64,000 nucleotides of DNA from Forficula auricularia (Eukaryota > Arthropoda > Insecta > Dermaptera > Forficulidae): NCBI GenBank assembly GCA_024734495.1, contig JALMQS010000075.1:3154935-3218934 (forward strand). Reading direction: 5' to 3'. Shown here piece by piece: positions 1 through 10,299 of this stretch; within the stretch, counting starts at the first letter, position 1, and each line of letters begins with the position of its first letter. The notes under the pieces were generated by a model. That model was not told the origin of the DNA and searched no databases. It saw only the letters and a program-made list of their open reading frames with translations. Both the position numbers and the translations under genes were made by a program.

Positions 1-82
1 ATTTTATTTGTCATGAATTATTAGTGGGTTTTAAAATTAAAAAATGACGTCGTGGTAGTCGCGCAAGCTGATTATAATAAGT
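1..82 (+). repeat. End module E of an unidentified repeat family
   Basis: Begins with TTATTTGTCATGAATTATTA, runs through a GTGGGTTTTAAAATTAAAA block and ends GCGCAAGCTGATTATAATAA. The same block recurs at 51512-51597 (same strand) and reverse-complemented at 12738-12800, with partial copies near 38855-38890 and 41665-41710. The sharp shared edge suggests the terminus of a transposable element. I cannot name the superfamily. Confidence 0.5.
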
Positions 83-490
83 ATAGATAGATAGTTTTGG
101 GCGTTTCTTGATTATAATTTTTTTTCTCAAAAACGATTCCTACTATTTAAAAATAAATCACTGTGCACAACATGTATCAAGAGTTTTGTAATATGTATTA
201 TTTATTTATTAATTTATTTTTATTTCGATTGAAACTCAATGAGAGGACTTATAATTCGCCGTGTAGGCAAGGGAGTTTGTAATTGAAAGTCATGTGAACC
301 AATCGATTCTCTATAACATTTGTATTTATTTAATAGACAATAATAAGTAATCTTGAAGCATAATTAAATCTAATTAATTGTTTAATTTGTTTTGTTTACA
401 ATATTTTATTGATTATTTATTTGTATTGTTAAAAAAGTAAATAATAAATATAGATATAGATATGAGAGATTTCAATTTGCCAAGATGGTA
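83..490. other. AT-rich sequence without recognisable features
   Basis: Low-complexity A/T-rich DNA with no credible coding potential and no match to the repeats defined elsewhere in the window. Confidence 0.5.
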
Positions 491-601
491 TTATCTAATA
501 GATCCGATGGAATGGATTATTTTTAATTATATGTCAGAAGGGTTGTTTTTGAATTTTGAATCTCTTCAAAATTCGAAACACTCAACGACATTTATTTAAA
601 C

Positions 602-684
602 TACGAGCAGTACCTGGCGTGCCTAAGGCACGCCCGGCACCGCTCGGCCCTCCGGGCTGGTGGCCCTGGCGGGCAGCGTCTCGA
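602..684 (-). repeat. GC-rich module GC-A, copy 1
   Basis: About 80 bp of high GC in AT-rich surroundings. On the minus strand it starts GAGACGCTGCCCGCCAGGGC, continues through two short hairpins (CCCGGAGGG-like and GGCGTGCCTTAGGCACGCC) and ends at CTGCTCGTAG. Related copies lie at 6898-6974 (-), 22016-22095 (+) and, shortened, at 35128-35180 (+). Looks like the structured end of a repeat family. Confidence 0.5.
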
Positions 685-1514
685 GATGTGATTATTAGCT
701 GTCCGTAATTATATGTTTTGAAAAAAATATTTTTTGAATAATGAATATTGATCAAAGAAAGATGAAAAAATATCATTAAATGCTTTATAAATATTTTATT
801 AGAGCATGCAACCATTTCTCTCGAAGTTCCCGATCGGTTGGAAACCTTTTTCTTTTTTAATAATACATTTCAATATTTAAATTTATCTAAAAAGTGTCTC
901 TAAATTAATTATATATAATAATTTTAAAATTAATTTATCTACTAAAATTTCAAATGACCCGCGCAGTAATAAATTAAGAATTAATCTCATTATCCCATAT
1001 TAAATCATATCTCATTAAAACTTATATTATAAATTAAAAATATATACCTAATATATAGTATATATATTTTAAAATTAATTTGTCTACTAAAATTTTGAGA
1101 ATTTATATTATTCTTAAATTCCAAAAAAAAAATTTATTTTCGCGGTATGAATTATTTCCAAAAATTAAATATATATTAATATATAATATATTTAAAATTA
1201 ATAAATTTGCCTACTAAAATTTCAAATGAGGCACGCCGTAAATCTAATAGAGGAATATATTAATATATAGAGATATTATAGATATATAATATGGAGAATA
1301 GATATGTTTTGTTTGTAAAATTTGACAATATAACAACTGTCATTAAATATTAGTTGCTTTTTCTCCCACATCGTACGCTAAGGCGCCACAGGTACTGTCT
1401 GACAATGGCTTTTATATATATAGATATGGCATCCCTATGTGTTTAAATTTAGAATCACTAGATCGCGAATTTTTACAAATTAAGATAACAATCTTTGAGA
1501 AAAAATATTTAACG

Positions 1515-1600
1515 CGTTTAGATAGTTCGCACCTCACAGGTGAGCCAGATGGACTGGATTGGTTTTACTGGCACTCGGGTTTGACTCCCGAGGAGTGAAA
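1515..1600 (+). repeat. tRNA-like block, possible SINE head
   Basis: Contains a stem with a B-box-like core (CTCGGGTTTGACTCCCGAG), so a T-arm-like hairpin is visible, and a weak A-box-like GTGAGCCAGATGG upstream. No full cloverleaf can be drawn. A tRNA-derived SINE fragment is the best guess. Confidence 0.3.
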
Positions 1601-1659
1601 AATAACCCTTCTTACATATAATTAAAAATAATCCAATCCATCGGATCTAATAGATCATA

Positions 1660-2505
1660 TTATGATTTTCTAAGATAGATGTTTCAGATTATAAGGATCT
1701 GAACATTGTTGAGATGATTTTCCATCTATTAGTTAAAAATCGAAACGTCGCGTCGTCATAAAAATGGCTATTATATTCTAATCTGAATGGAATTGTTTTC
1801 TCATTTCTTTTGGTTGAAGCCGCAACGTGGATCGATAGCCCTGGGGTTGCCACCACCCCCACCACCTCCGATTCCCTTTTGCCACCCTTAGTTTTTGCTC
1901 CGCCCCTCCACCCCCCACCAACGGCCTTCACACAACCCCTTTCCCCGCCTGCCCGTGTAATCAACGTTAATTAAAGCCTGCTAATCATTTATTTCTGTAA
2001 TTAAATTTCGCTCAGTATAAATCATAATTAGCCGCTTGGGGGCCGAGGCTAATAAGCTTGGGCGCACGCAGCACAAGTCCGCTGCTTTATATATAGAAAT
2101 TTCCTAAGGGGGGGGGGGTGTGAGCTCATTATAAGAATTAATTCCAAATAGAGAGAGAGATATTCATATCGGGCTCAATTATTCACAAGAGCCACTTTAT
2201 AGAAATGAATCGGCCGATTTTATCACCCAATGTTCCTTCTTTTGGCATATATGCACTCGAATTTTTATAGAGGTGAAACTTTCCAGTGACATAAAAGTGA
2301 GACCGGCAGCCAAACTGCTATAAAAATGAAAAAATTAAATCAATTATAAGAATCAGAATTGGGGGGTTTTCACTTTTTTTTTATGCGCCAGATCTTTTCT
2401 GTATATATCATTAAAATATTTTTTCTCAAAACAAAGAACAAATTAGATGGAGCAGTCAATTTTTTTCAAGGACTCTACAAGAGATTTGGTAATTTTTTTT
2501 TACTT
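1660..2505. other. Non-coding sequence, no repeat partner seen
   Basis: Mixed sequence with a C-rich tract at 1850-1920, a G10 run near 2110 and a short GA run near 2150. Open frames here lack any recognisable protein motif. May be unique host intergenic or intronic DNA. Confidence 0.4.
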
Positions 2506-2507
2506 TA

Positions 2508-3775
2508 CCATATACTTAGAGTAATGTAATCGGGAATGAAAAAAGTGTGTTTTTTTGAAATATCTTAAAAACTGTTAAAACTATTTTATTAAAAAAAAAA
2601 AAAAAAATTGAGCGAAGCCATAGCGTTTTTTGGTCTAATAAAAAAGCCTTAAAGTGAACACTAAAAAATTATAATATAATTATAATAATAAATAATAATA
2701 TTATTCTAGGGGCCGTCCCTAAATCATGTGAGACGTTTAGGGAGAGGGGGTCGAGTCGAATCTCACCCAATCTCACTTGGGGCAGGGGGGGCTCGAGAAA
2801 TATCACGTATTTTTTTTTTAGGCAATAAACAGTGTAAAAATCCAAGAAAACTGGGTTCAATTAATTTTTTTGTGAAACCTACCTCGCATCTTGCTCAAAT
2901 TTTATTATTATAAGTAATAATAATAATAATAATAATAATACTAGTCTTAAATAAAAATAATTAAGCAAATTATGTTTTTTAAATAAATCCAACGGATTCA
3001 AGGATATATAAACGTATTTACACTAAAAATACTCATTTTGAAAAATCTCACGTGAGATTTGGGAGGGTGAGTTCGAAAAACCGCAAAAATCACCTCAAGT
3101 TATTTAAAGACGCCCCCTTACGAGATATTAATTATTTTCTTAATATGCCTGTTAGTACGTTACCAAATTTTGTGTACGCTCTCTAGCTCAAAAACTAGTA
3201 GTGTGAATATCAAAATGATTTTTCACATTGGCGCAATGGGATTATTAAGGGCTGATTATATTTTGGTTGAAATTGAACCAAAAATTAAGGTAGCCCGGAG
3301 CTAAAAAATTAAAATTATAAGATATTCAAAATAAAAAAACAAACAAACAAGAAAAATGAAATTTACTGTAAATTGAAGCTCTAATAAAAAAAAGAGTTAA
3401 TAATTTTATCGGGGGCCAAAATTGGGGACGAGGTTCAAAAAATATCAATATACTTTTGTAAGTCCTAGATCCTTTGATTGATTTGTACGAAACTTTGCAT
3501 TTTACGACCTTATGAAAATGACTCAGTATGTGAAAATGATAGGGACCAAAATATGTGTGTGTGTGTGGGGGGGGGGGGGGTAAACATATTTTAAAATAAA
3601 AATCGAAATAGAATATACCTTATAATTAAAAGGGGGTTATTAATTACTAATGGGCCTAAAATTTAGAGGGGGGTTCTTTCCTAAGTGTTTATAAATTATT
3701 TTATTAAATATAAGAGAGAGGGACCAGGTGTATGGCAAATTCATGTAGATGGCCACATCAGTTTATTATAATAAG
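2508..3775 (+). mobile_element. Family K repeat, copy 1 (interrupted by a MITE)
   Basis: Left end CTTTACCATATACTTAGAG; the far end carries GATGGCCACATCAG. Shared internal blocks include a GAAAAAAGTG segment, a 'gttagtacgttaccaaattt' block and poly-G runs. Other K copies: 10300-11230 (+), 18715-21125 (split, -), 48700-49550 (-) and 57970-58660 (-). A MITE at 2709-3121 splits this copy: the sequences on either side are contiguous in other K copies. Non-autonomous; class unknown. Confidence 0.55.
2709..3121. mobile_element. MITE nested in a family K repeat
   Basis: Imperfect terminal inverted repeats: left TAGGGGCCGTCCCTAAATCA, right end reading TAAGGGGGCGTCTTTAAATA on the opposite strand. Subterminal TGAGA/TCTCAC motifs are repeated near both ends. 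It interrupts the K repeat between blocks that are joined elsewhere. A related terminus (GGGGCCGTTCACAAATTACG) occurs at about 39299-39318. Confidence 0.5.
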
Positions 3776-3897
3776 TTTAAGTTCCTGTGGTCGGCATTTA
3801 TCAAAGCATAGAACTCTTATTTCAACATCAGCATATATTATTACAGACTTTTTTGTTAAGGGTGGTGAAACATATTAAATAAAGTAAAAAAAATTGA

Positions 3898-4030
3898 TTC
3901 CGCGACATTTCAGCCCCCGACAAAACATCCCCCGACAAAATACCCCCCGACAAAATTTCCCACGACAAAATATCCCCGACAAAATTTTCTTCAGACAAAA
4001 TATCTCATGACAAAATAACCTTTCCCCGCG
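3898..4030 (+). repeat. Minisatellite of about 17 bp, CCCCCGACAAAAYATC type
   Basis: About seven imperfect head-to-tail units of CCCCGACAAAAYAT, decaying toward the right. The same unit reappears reverse-complemented at 4786-4856 and in direct orientation at 29175-29262, where it again follows GACATTTCAGC. The shared lead-in suggests the array belongs to an interspersed element. Confidence 0.6.
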
Positions 4031-4069
4031 TGAATCTTATGAGTAATGCAAATCGACTCCGGTTCGGTT

Positions 4070-4199
4070 AATATATATTCAGTTCGGCTCGGTTGGGTTC
4101 GTATAGCTTCTTTTCGGCTGGCGTAAGTCAACCGGACCGTCTAAAACCAGCCCGAAAAGGAGCTATACGAACCCAACCGAGCCGAACTGAATATATATT
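4070..4199. repeat. Inverted repeat, about 51-bp arms
   Basis: Left arm 4070-4120 (AATATATATTCAGTTCGGCT onward) pairs with 4149-4199, with a loop of about 28 bases. Directly abuts the second palindrome at 4201-4326. Confidence 0.75.
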
Positions 4200-4200
4200 T

Positions 4201-4326
4201 TAATAAAACTAAGATATGAGGTAGGTTTCACAAAAAAGAAATAAAACAAAATTGAGTTTTGAATTCAAAACTCAATTTTGTTTTATTTCTTTTTTGTGAA
4301 ACCTACCTCGTATCTTAGTTTTATTA
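4201..4326. repeat. Almost perfect 126-bp palindrome with no loop
   Basis: Arms 4201-4263 and 4264-4326 are reverse complements with one mismatch, centred on GAATTC. Includes the GTAGGTTTCACAAAAAAGAA block; a similar block (AACCTACCTCGCATCTTG) is at 2876-2893. Immediately followed by the TTTCACCTAGAACCAACACC block that marks ends of the foldback elements elsewhere (9064, 11325, 22905, 50388). Confidence 0.85.
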
Positions 4327-4785
4327 TTATATTAAAATGTTTCACCTAGAACCAACACCGAACTCCTTAAAAGTTATTGAATATATATTAACCGAACCTC
4401 CGAAAGTTTAGTCCGGGCGGGGTGTGTTTCGGGCTCCCATTTTTTTCTAATCATACACACAACCAGCCAATCGTCAGGCGGGGTGTGTTTGGGGCGCTAT
4501 ATTTTCGCCCAATATAATAATAATAATTAATAATGATAATAATTAATAAGACTTTCAACAAACAATCAATAATTGTGTAATGTAAACATAGACGATAAAT
4601 AAGTAAATATAGATGATAAATACTATATTATAGATAGTAAAAATAATAAATTGTTAGCTAGAAAATCTAACGACAGACAGCAGCACTTTCAAACGGCTAA
4701 TTAGCCGCCAAAATATGAAAGTCTGTTTATATTATTCAAAACTATGATTATAAGCCTCTCACTTAATCTCTTTTGTTTTCTCCCT
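4327..4785. other. AT-rich sequence with foldback-element end block
   Basis: Starts with the ACCAACACC end block, then AT-rich DNA with TAATAATAA runs and no coding signal. Confidence 0.4.
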
Positions 4786-4855
4786 TATACTGGGGAATAT
4801 TTTGTCAGAAGATATTATGTCGGGGGATATTTTGTTGGGAGCTGAACTGTCGCGG

Positions 4856-5112
4856 TACCAGAAATTTTTTTGAAAAATGTTTTTTTTTTTGGAACTTTTT
4901 CAATTTTTTTTTTAAATATAAAATACTAGGTAGATTTCATATAAATAAAAGATCGGATCCTTGTTTAGCACGACTCAATATAATTATTTCTGGATATAAG
5001 CCCATCTTCAGGAGTTCACAAAGGGGATACTGATCTCTAGCTAGTATTTTATATTTAAAATTTTTTTTGAAAAAGTTCCAAAAAAAAAACATTTTTCAAA
5101 AAAGTTTCTATA
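4856..5112. repeat. Foldback element relic with a hammerhead-like core
   Basis: Arms at about 4858-4932 and 5044-5110 are reverse complements (TTTGAAAAATG, GGAACTTTTTCAA, ATATAAAATACTAG). The loop carries one copy of the 'cccatcttcagga' motif discussed under the hammerhead entries. Short minisatellite units precede it (4786-4856). Confidence 0.6.
4987..5011 (-). ncRNA. Degenerate hammerhead-like core, type a
   Basis: On the minus strand: CTGAAGA, an extra T, GGG-CTTATAT-CC, an extra A, then GAAA. The stem is reduced to two or three pairs and helices I and III are not clear. Called only because better copies of the same family exist at 22198-22292. Confidence 0.3.
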
Positions 5113-5425
5113 CTATATTATTACAGACTATTTTATTAACTCCGGAAATAGGAATAGAGACGTATTACGGTTTTATTAATTAATTCTTAATATTAAAAAA
5201 ATATAAACCAGAGTTAGGTTTAATTACAGGAGCGATATACCGGGCCACTTTTTATAAAAGCTTTGGTCACGAGAGCTGCTTTTCTTATTGTCATTTAGAC
5301 CACACCCTATTTTGCAATTTCTAACATTAAAGTCAAGGTGCACTTGCAAAATAGACCTACTATAAAGCCAGAGAGTCAATTATTATTCTACTGCTGCCAT
5401 GAAATTGAAATAATCTTAAAAATTG

Positions 5426-6415
5426 CACTGATCAAAAACAATTTTTTCCCCTTAAACCTAACAATGGATTCCAGTAGAGTTTTCTACCCTGATTATCATG
5501 AAATTTCCCGATTTTTTTTTCAACACGTCAGAGTTTTGAGATATTATCGGTTAAAACGACGAAAAATGCCATTTTGACCTTATTTTCGAGTCCCATTAGA
5601 TATTAAACAGCAATATTTGAAATTAATATATTTTTTGACGTAATAGAAAACAGCTTTCTCTTTCATTTCCAAATTACCACTTGTTTGTAGCTCAATTAGA
5701 ACTCGAGTTATAACTACAAAACTAAAACAATGTGATTATAAAGGATAAAAAACATAGATAAAAACATATGGACTTAGTTTTTTAGTTATAACTCGAGTTC
5801 TAATTGAGCTAAAAACAAGGGGTAATTTGAAAATCAAAGAGGAAGCTGTATCTATTAAATTAATAAAATATATTAATTTCAAATATTGCTGTTTAATATC
5901 TAATGGGATTCGAAAATATGTCATAATGGCCTTTTTCGTCTTTTTGACAGATAATATCTTAACACTCCAAGGGCGGATCCAGGAATTTTTTATGGGGGGG
6001 GGGGAGAATGTAAAAGTGCCCGATGTATATAAGATCTACTTTTTATCTCGAAAGTGTGTCGCGATCGAATTGTCCAAGCGGGGGGGGGGGGGGGGGGGCA
6101 GAGACGCCGCCCCCCTAACACATAGAACTTTATTTTAAATTTTTAAATTAAAAAAAAAAATGTTTTTTTTTCAATTTTTTTACAAATTCCCTCTTGATTT
6201 GGCCGCCGTTTTTTGGCCTCTGCGTGCGTCGCACGTGTTGCACTCCCGCCAGGCACGGGCCTGTATGGGCGGTCGCCCCCTAAGCCCCGCCCTTGTAACA
6301 CTCTAACGTGTTGTAAAAAATCGGGAAATTGCATGAGAATCAGCTTATAAAATTCTACTGGAATCCATTGTTAGGTTTACGGGGGAAATTTTTGTTTAAT
6401 TTTTGTCGAGCAGTG
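5426..6415. mobile_element. Family D palindromic MITE, interrupted by a hAT MITE
   Basis: Left end CACTGATCAAAAAC, right end TTTTGTCGAGCAGTG. Both ends carry the 'cctaacaatggattccagtaga' block in opposite orientation, and the interior is also palindromic (ACTCGAGTTATAACT and its complement). Other copies: 34085-35255 (interrupted), 61808-61945 (fragment) and 63000-63615. A hAT MITE at 5968-6295 splits the right arm. Confidence 0.65.
5968..6295. mobile_element. hAT-type MITE, copy 1
   Basis: Ends CAAGGGCGGATCCAGG and CCCCGCCCTTG are imperfect inverted repeats. They are flanked by an exact 8-bp duplication TAACACTC (5960-5967 and 6296-6303), as expected for hAT elements. Interior has long poly-G tracts and no transposase. 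Copy 2 is at 11384-11591 and a relic lies at 49010-49165. Confidence 0.85.
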
Positions 6416-6897
6416 TTATTAAAGTAAGTCAAAACATGTTTGAAAAAAAGCTTAAAAAAAGCCTTTAATTTCAAATACTTTTTCTTCAGTACCCGATAAT
6501 TTCGAAAATTCTCTAGCTTCATATCGGTTGAACACTGAAATCATATCTATTGAATACGCAGATTAAGTGTAATTCGAGAAGGAAACACGAGTTGTTTTTA
6601 TTTAATAAAGTAAAGGGTGTGTAGTTTCACACTGAATGAAATAAAACTCAAAGACATTTATACAAACTCAATATATTTCGGATTATTAGTCCATTATCAG
6701 GAGTTTACAAGTTAAAACTAATAATAATTGAACGAGTGATCACAATTTTTAACATCTAAATCATATGTACCAATATAACAAAATATAACATTCAAATCTT
6801 ACATAACAACATAACACAAGAAAAACATCAATAAAATTAAAATTTAAACAATTTTTTTACAAATTTTTTCTTTTTTAAGTATAAAAATATATAAATA

Positions 6898-6974
6898 CGA
6901 GCATTTCGTGCGTGTCTTCGGCACGCCCTCGATGCTCGGCCCTTCGAGCTGGTGCCCTGGCGGGCAGCGTCTCT
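6898..6974 (-). repeat. GC-rich module GC-A, copy 2
   Basis: Same layout as 22016-22095: GAGACGCTGCCCGCCAGGGC, then CGAAGGGCCGAGCATCGAGG, then a GGCGTGCCGAAGACACGCAC hairpin. Confidence 0.55.
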
Positions 6975-7330
6975 GTCAAAAATTCTATTCCTCTTAAAAA
7001 ACCACACTCCAAATGTATACCCGTAAACTACCGAAAATACATCGTCTCTTAAAAGTTTTGCATATTTAATTTTTGAGTGGCGAGGGGGGGGGAACAATTA
7101 TCAATATATTCAATGTTTCTTAATTTAAAATTAATTGGAGTCTTTCATTTCAAAATTCGAATATATATATTTCAAATTTGCCTGGTTAATGAAAATCGAT
7201 TGGAGCCATCAGTTTAAAATCCGAGCTGAGAATTATATTTCAAATTTGCCTCGGTAATTAATATATATTTAATGTTTCTTAATTTAAAATCTATTGGTGT
7301 TTTTTCATTTTCATTCGAGTTCAAATGAAT
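6975..7330 (-). repeat. Interspersed repeat shared with 21380-22015
   Basis: Blocks around 6980-7080 (AACCACACTCCAAATGTATA, GTCTCTTAAAAGTTT) and 7090-7145 (ATCAATATATTCAATGTTTC) reappear reverse-complemented at 21385-22015 on the other side of a similar GC-A module, so both belong to one element family. Confidence 0.55.
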
Positions 7331-7374
7331 ACAATATTATTTAGACACAAAGTCTAAATCAAAAATATATATTA

Positions 7375-7433
7375 TTATTGTTGTAGAATGTTGAGGTATT
7401 TTTTCCGAAATACCTCAACATTCTACAACAATA
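7375..7433. repeat. Short perfect hairpin
   Basis: Arms TTGTTGTAGAATGTTGAGGT and complement, about 25 bp each, with a loop of about 8 bases. No protein or RNA family recognised. Could be a tiny MITE or a fold-back relic. Confidence 0.7.
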
Positions 7434-7550
7434 GTAATACATACAAACGGAAACCTTGGCTACAAGATCACTGTGGACCTTTCCACGAGTCTCCATTAAC
7501 TTATCAAAAATATATAGTTTTAGTAAAAGAAATCAAGATATAAATATTAA

Positions 7551-7632
7551 TGTGAATTTGGTCTAGTGGTTAGAGCTGATGACCATAGTTCAAGAGTTCG
7601 TCGGTTCGATTCTAGGCAAGAGAGTAATTTTT
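7551..7632 (+). repeat. tRNA-derived SINE head or tRNA pseudogene
   Basis: Contains good internal RNA polymerase III promoter boxes: A box TGGTCTAGTGG (7559-7569) and B box GGTTCGATTC. The acceptor and anticodon stems do not pair well, so a functional tRNA is unlikely. Confidence 0.5.
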
Positions 7633-8459
7633 TTAGAGAAATTTCTCTAAGCGTTGTTACAAATTAATCTAGATAAATATATATAGTATAAATATAAGAG
7701 ATCTAAGTAAATATGAATATTAATATAAATAAAAATTACAAGTATAAATATAAAGTCTTTTTAGAATTAAATTAGAAAATAAAATTACAAATTTAAGTCA
7801 TAGACACAAAATTAATTATAAATATCAATTTACAAATAAGAAAAAATCACATATAGAGATAAAGATTAAAATAAAACATAATAGAGATAAATTAGATGAT
7901 ATAAATTAGATGATATATATAACAATTTTGTGGTTATCTCATATATCAGTATGTCATTTATTTTAGTAGGCTGAGGGCGCGTGGTTTGAATTTAGTTTGG
8001 ATTGTAATTTGGGAAATAGTATATAGTTGATAAAGAATGAGGTTAAGAGTGTTAAGTTCTTTAATTTTTGTTAATTAATAGATCTATTATTGAGGAATTT
8101 CTAATGTCCTGCTGGTTATTGAGAATTTTATCTTTTTTGATTATAGCTTTCTTAATTTCGGTTGATTCTAATAGGTCTAATTTTCGGCTTTTAGAGGCGA
8201 AGTGTAGTGGTATAGGATTCTGGGGTGAAGGTGAGTGATTGTTTTCAACAAGGTGATCTGTGAAGGCGGAGGTTGGATCACTCTGTATAGTGTCTGATTG
8301 CAACTTTCTTAGCGAGATGATGGACTAATAATCCGAAATATATTGAGTTTGTATAAACCTCTTTGAGTTTTATTTCATTCACTGTGAAACTACACACCCT
8401 TTACTTTAATAATTAATATCATGTTTCACCTAAAACCTACACCACTTTCCCTAAGTAAA

Positions 8460-8830
8460 AACGAGTTGTTTTTGTTGTTTTGAATGTCTTTAATCGTTGT
8501 GGTTGATGGTTATTTGTCGAGATGTCGTCCTTCTGTCCTGCCTGAATCGAACGACGATCGATGCCGATGACTTTACGACGAGCCCTAATCGCCTAATCGC
8601 CCTCACTTCCACCCTTCTCGTCTCGTCTCGCAAAGGGTCCGATTAGTTCTCCGCCTGTCAACAACAACCTTTCACACGTCATTCCAGAGAGACAGAAAGA
8701 AACTGAGATCGATCTGAAAACTGAGAAGCTCAATTCAAATTTAATTATTTTGTTTTTCGAAATCGAGAGAAATATTTTATATTAGAATCCCAAGCGATAA
8801 ATCTCAAATGGAAATGTATGTATGATTATA
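8460..8830. other. GC-richer unique segment
   Basis: Less AT-rich than its neighbours, with several CpGs around 8520-8650. No repeat partner in the window, no clear open frame. May be a piece of host single-copy DNA. Confidence 0.35.
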
Positions 8831-8837
8831 TAGTCCA

Positions 8838-8993
8838 GGCCGAGGGGTGAACCGCAATTGGAATTAGGTGTACACCGTCTTTGGAATTATTTTGGAATTC
8901 ATTAGATAATGCCCCTACATCTATTGTCTTCTACTTGGAAATGAAAGTAGGTGTACACGATATTAGGTCGCGGTTCACCCCTCGGCCAAGGCA
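8838..8993. mobile_element. Family C MITE, copy 1
   Basis: Terminal inverted repeats GGCCGAGGGGTGAACCGC and GCGGTTCACCCCTCGGCC, with subterminal AGGTGTACAC motifs near both ends. About 155 bp, no coding capacity. A diverged copy lies at 44949-45155. Confidence 0.75.
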
Positions 8994-9127
8994 AATTACG
9001 TGAAAAAATGGCATAAACAGGAAATAATTCCCGGTAAAGATTTTAATAACGTTTAAGGGAAAGCGGTGTTGGTTTATAGTGAAACATATTAAACACAGGA
9101 ATTATTTGATGGATTATAGTCATCATC

Positions 9128-9733
9128 ATTGAGTATACAGTCCTAAGACTGGTTTGATGCAACAATCCGTCTCCACTCGACTCTGTCCCCCGCCAGCTGT
9201 TTAACCTCTCTAAATGTCTGGCATCCCATATCCCCAATTATTTGGTTGAAATATTCTAATCTGGTTCTTCCCCTTCCCCTTTTCTTTCCCACCTCCCCCT
9301 CCAAGATATCCCTAAGCAGTCCCCCATGTCTCAGTGTGTGCCCCATCTTCTGACCTCTTCTCTTCTTCAGACTCTTCCACAAGGTTCTTCTTTCTCCGAT
9401 TCTTCCAAGAACTTCTTCATTTGTAATTTTATCCATCCATTTGATATTCATCATTCTTCTGTAGCACCACATTTCCAAAGCCTCTAATCTCTTTCTCTCC
9501 GCTTCTCTAATTGTCCAGGTTTCACACCCGTACATGGCTATGCTCCATACATATGTCTTCAATAGCAACTTCCTGTTTGCTAAGCTGATTGAGGAGGAGC
9601 ATAGTAGTTTTTGTTTTGTATTAAACCCCATTTTTGCTTGGGCAATTCTTGATTTAATTTCGTTTTTGCTCCTCCCATCCCATGTTATTTTACTTCCTAG
9701 GTAGCGGAATTCCTTAACTCCTTCACAAAGATT
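9128..9733 (-). pseudogene. LINE reverse transcriptase C-terminal fragment (RTE-like)
   Basis: The minus strand encodes the region after the polymerase active site: REFYLG-like 'EFRYLGSKI', then KSRIAQAKMGF, then 'MYGCETWTIREAERKRLEAL', 'MWCYRRMM', 'TNEEVL', 'RRGQKMGHTLRHGGLL', 'GRGRTRL'. This arrangement is typical of RTE-like non-LTR retrotransposons. The 5' part, including the endonuclease and the catalytic YXDD, is missing, as usual for 5'-truncated insertions. The tail ends in a GATGATGAC-type simple repeat rather than poly-A, which also suits RTE-like elements. A 12-bp word AAAGATTTTAAT occurs near 9036 and at the 5' edge (9728); whether it is the target duplication is unclear. Confidence 0.75.
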
Positions 9734-10171
9734 TTAATGCTGGAATATTTTTATTTGTACGCCAATATTACTACCTCAAGTTTTCCCCCAAATCTATGTA
9801 CTGGAAATTTTTCTACGCCTCAAAATGAGAAAATTTGGGAGTTTTTTCAGTTTTTCTTGAATAACTCAAAAACGGCTTTTCAAATCAAATTAGATAAATT
9901 AAATTCTTTTAATTACGCGTAAAATATATAATATATATTATATTTTTCTAAATATTAAAAAATGTTAATAAGATATTAAAATAACGTCTGAATTTTCGCA
10001 TGTCGGGATTTTGACATTCGGGATTTCGGAATGAACCCGATACCTACACGTTTTCAACCTACCGTATAAACACAGGAGTTTTTAAAGGGTTATAGTGGTG
10101 TTCCACAAATAAAATATAAAATTAAAAAAAATTTAATTATATTTTTGAGTTTTATTGAATACTGAGATAAA

Positions 10172-10262
10172 TTTCGGGTTTTTAGCACATCTTCAGGAGT
10201 TGTATTTACAAGTCTTTTGTAAATACAACTCCTGATGATATGCTAAAAACCCGAAATTTATA
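10172..10262. repeat. Palindromic pair of degenerate type-a hammerhead-like motifs
   Basis: Minus strand: CTGAAGATGTGCTAAAAACC then CGAAA (10199-10172). Plus strand: CTGATGATATGCTAAAAACC then CGAAA (about 10232-10260). CTGANGA and GAAA are intact in both, but stem II no longer pairs well, so neither is likely to be active now. Confidence 0.45.
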
Positions 10263-10299
10263 TCTCAGTATTCAATAAAACTCCAAAAATATAATTAAA

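Larger units (their letters stand above)
491..1656. repeat. Inverted-repeat bounded segment (about 60-bp arms)
   Basis: The left arm (about 491-550, containing ATCTAATAGATCCGATGG and GTCAGAAGGGTTGTT) returns as its reverse complement at about 1599-1656. Part of the same arm recurs at 51957-51995. The interior holds a GC-rich module at 602-684, AT-rich imperfect tandem repeats at about 880-1260 (TCTACTAAAATTTCAAATGA type) and a tRNA-like block at 1515-1600. Probably a non-autonomous DNA element; no target duplication was identified. Confidence 0.4.
6617..8399. repeat. Inverted arms of a type-a foldback element
   Basis: Left arm about 6617-6702 and right arm about 8316-8399 are reverse complements (TGTGTAGTTTCACA, AATGAAATAAAACTCAAAGA, CAATATATTTCGGATTATTA). 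The inner edge of each arm carries a degraded type-a hammerhead-like motif: CTGATAATGGACTAATAATC on the minus strand on the left, and GAGATGATGG...CCGAAA on the right. Confidence 0.6.

Noticed and set aside
5827..6138. 103-codon frame ending in a poly-Gly stretch
   Set aside because: Spans the boundary of family D and the hAT MITE and ends in the poly-G tract.
7551..7632. Functional tRNA gene
   Set aside because: A and B boxes are good but acceptor and anticodon stems do not pair.
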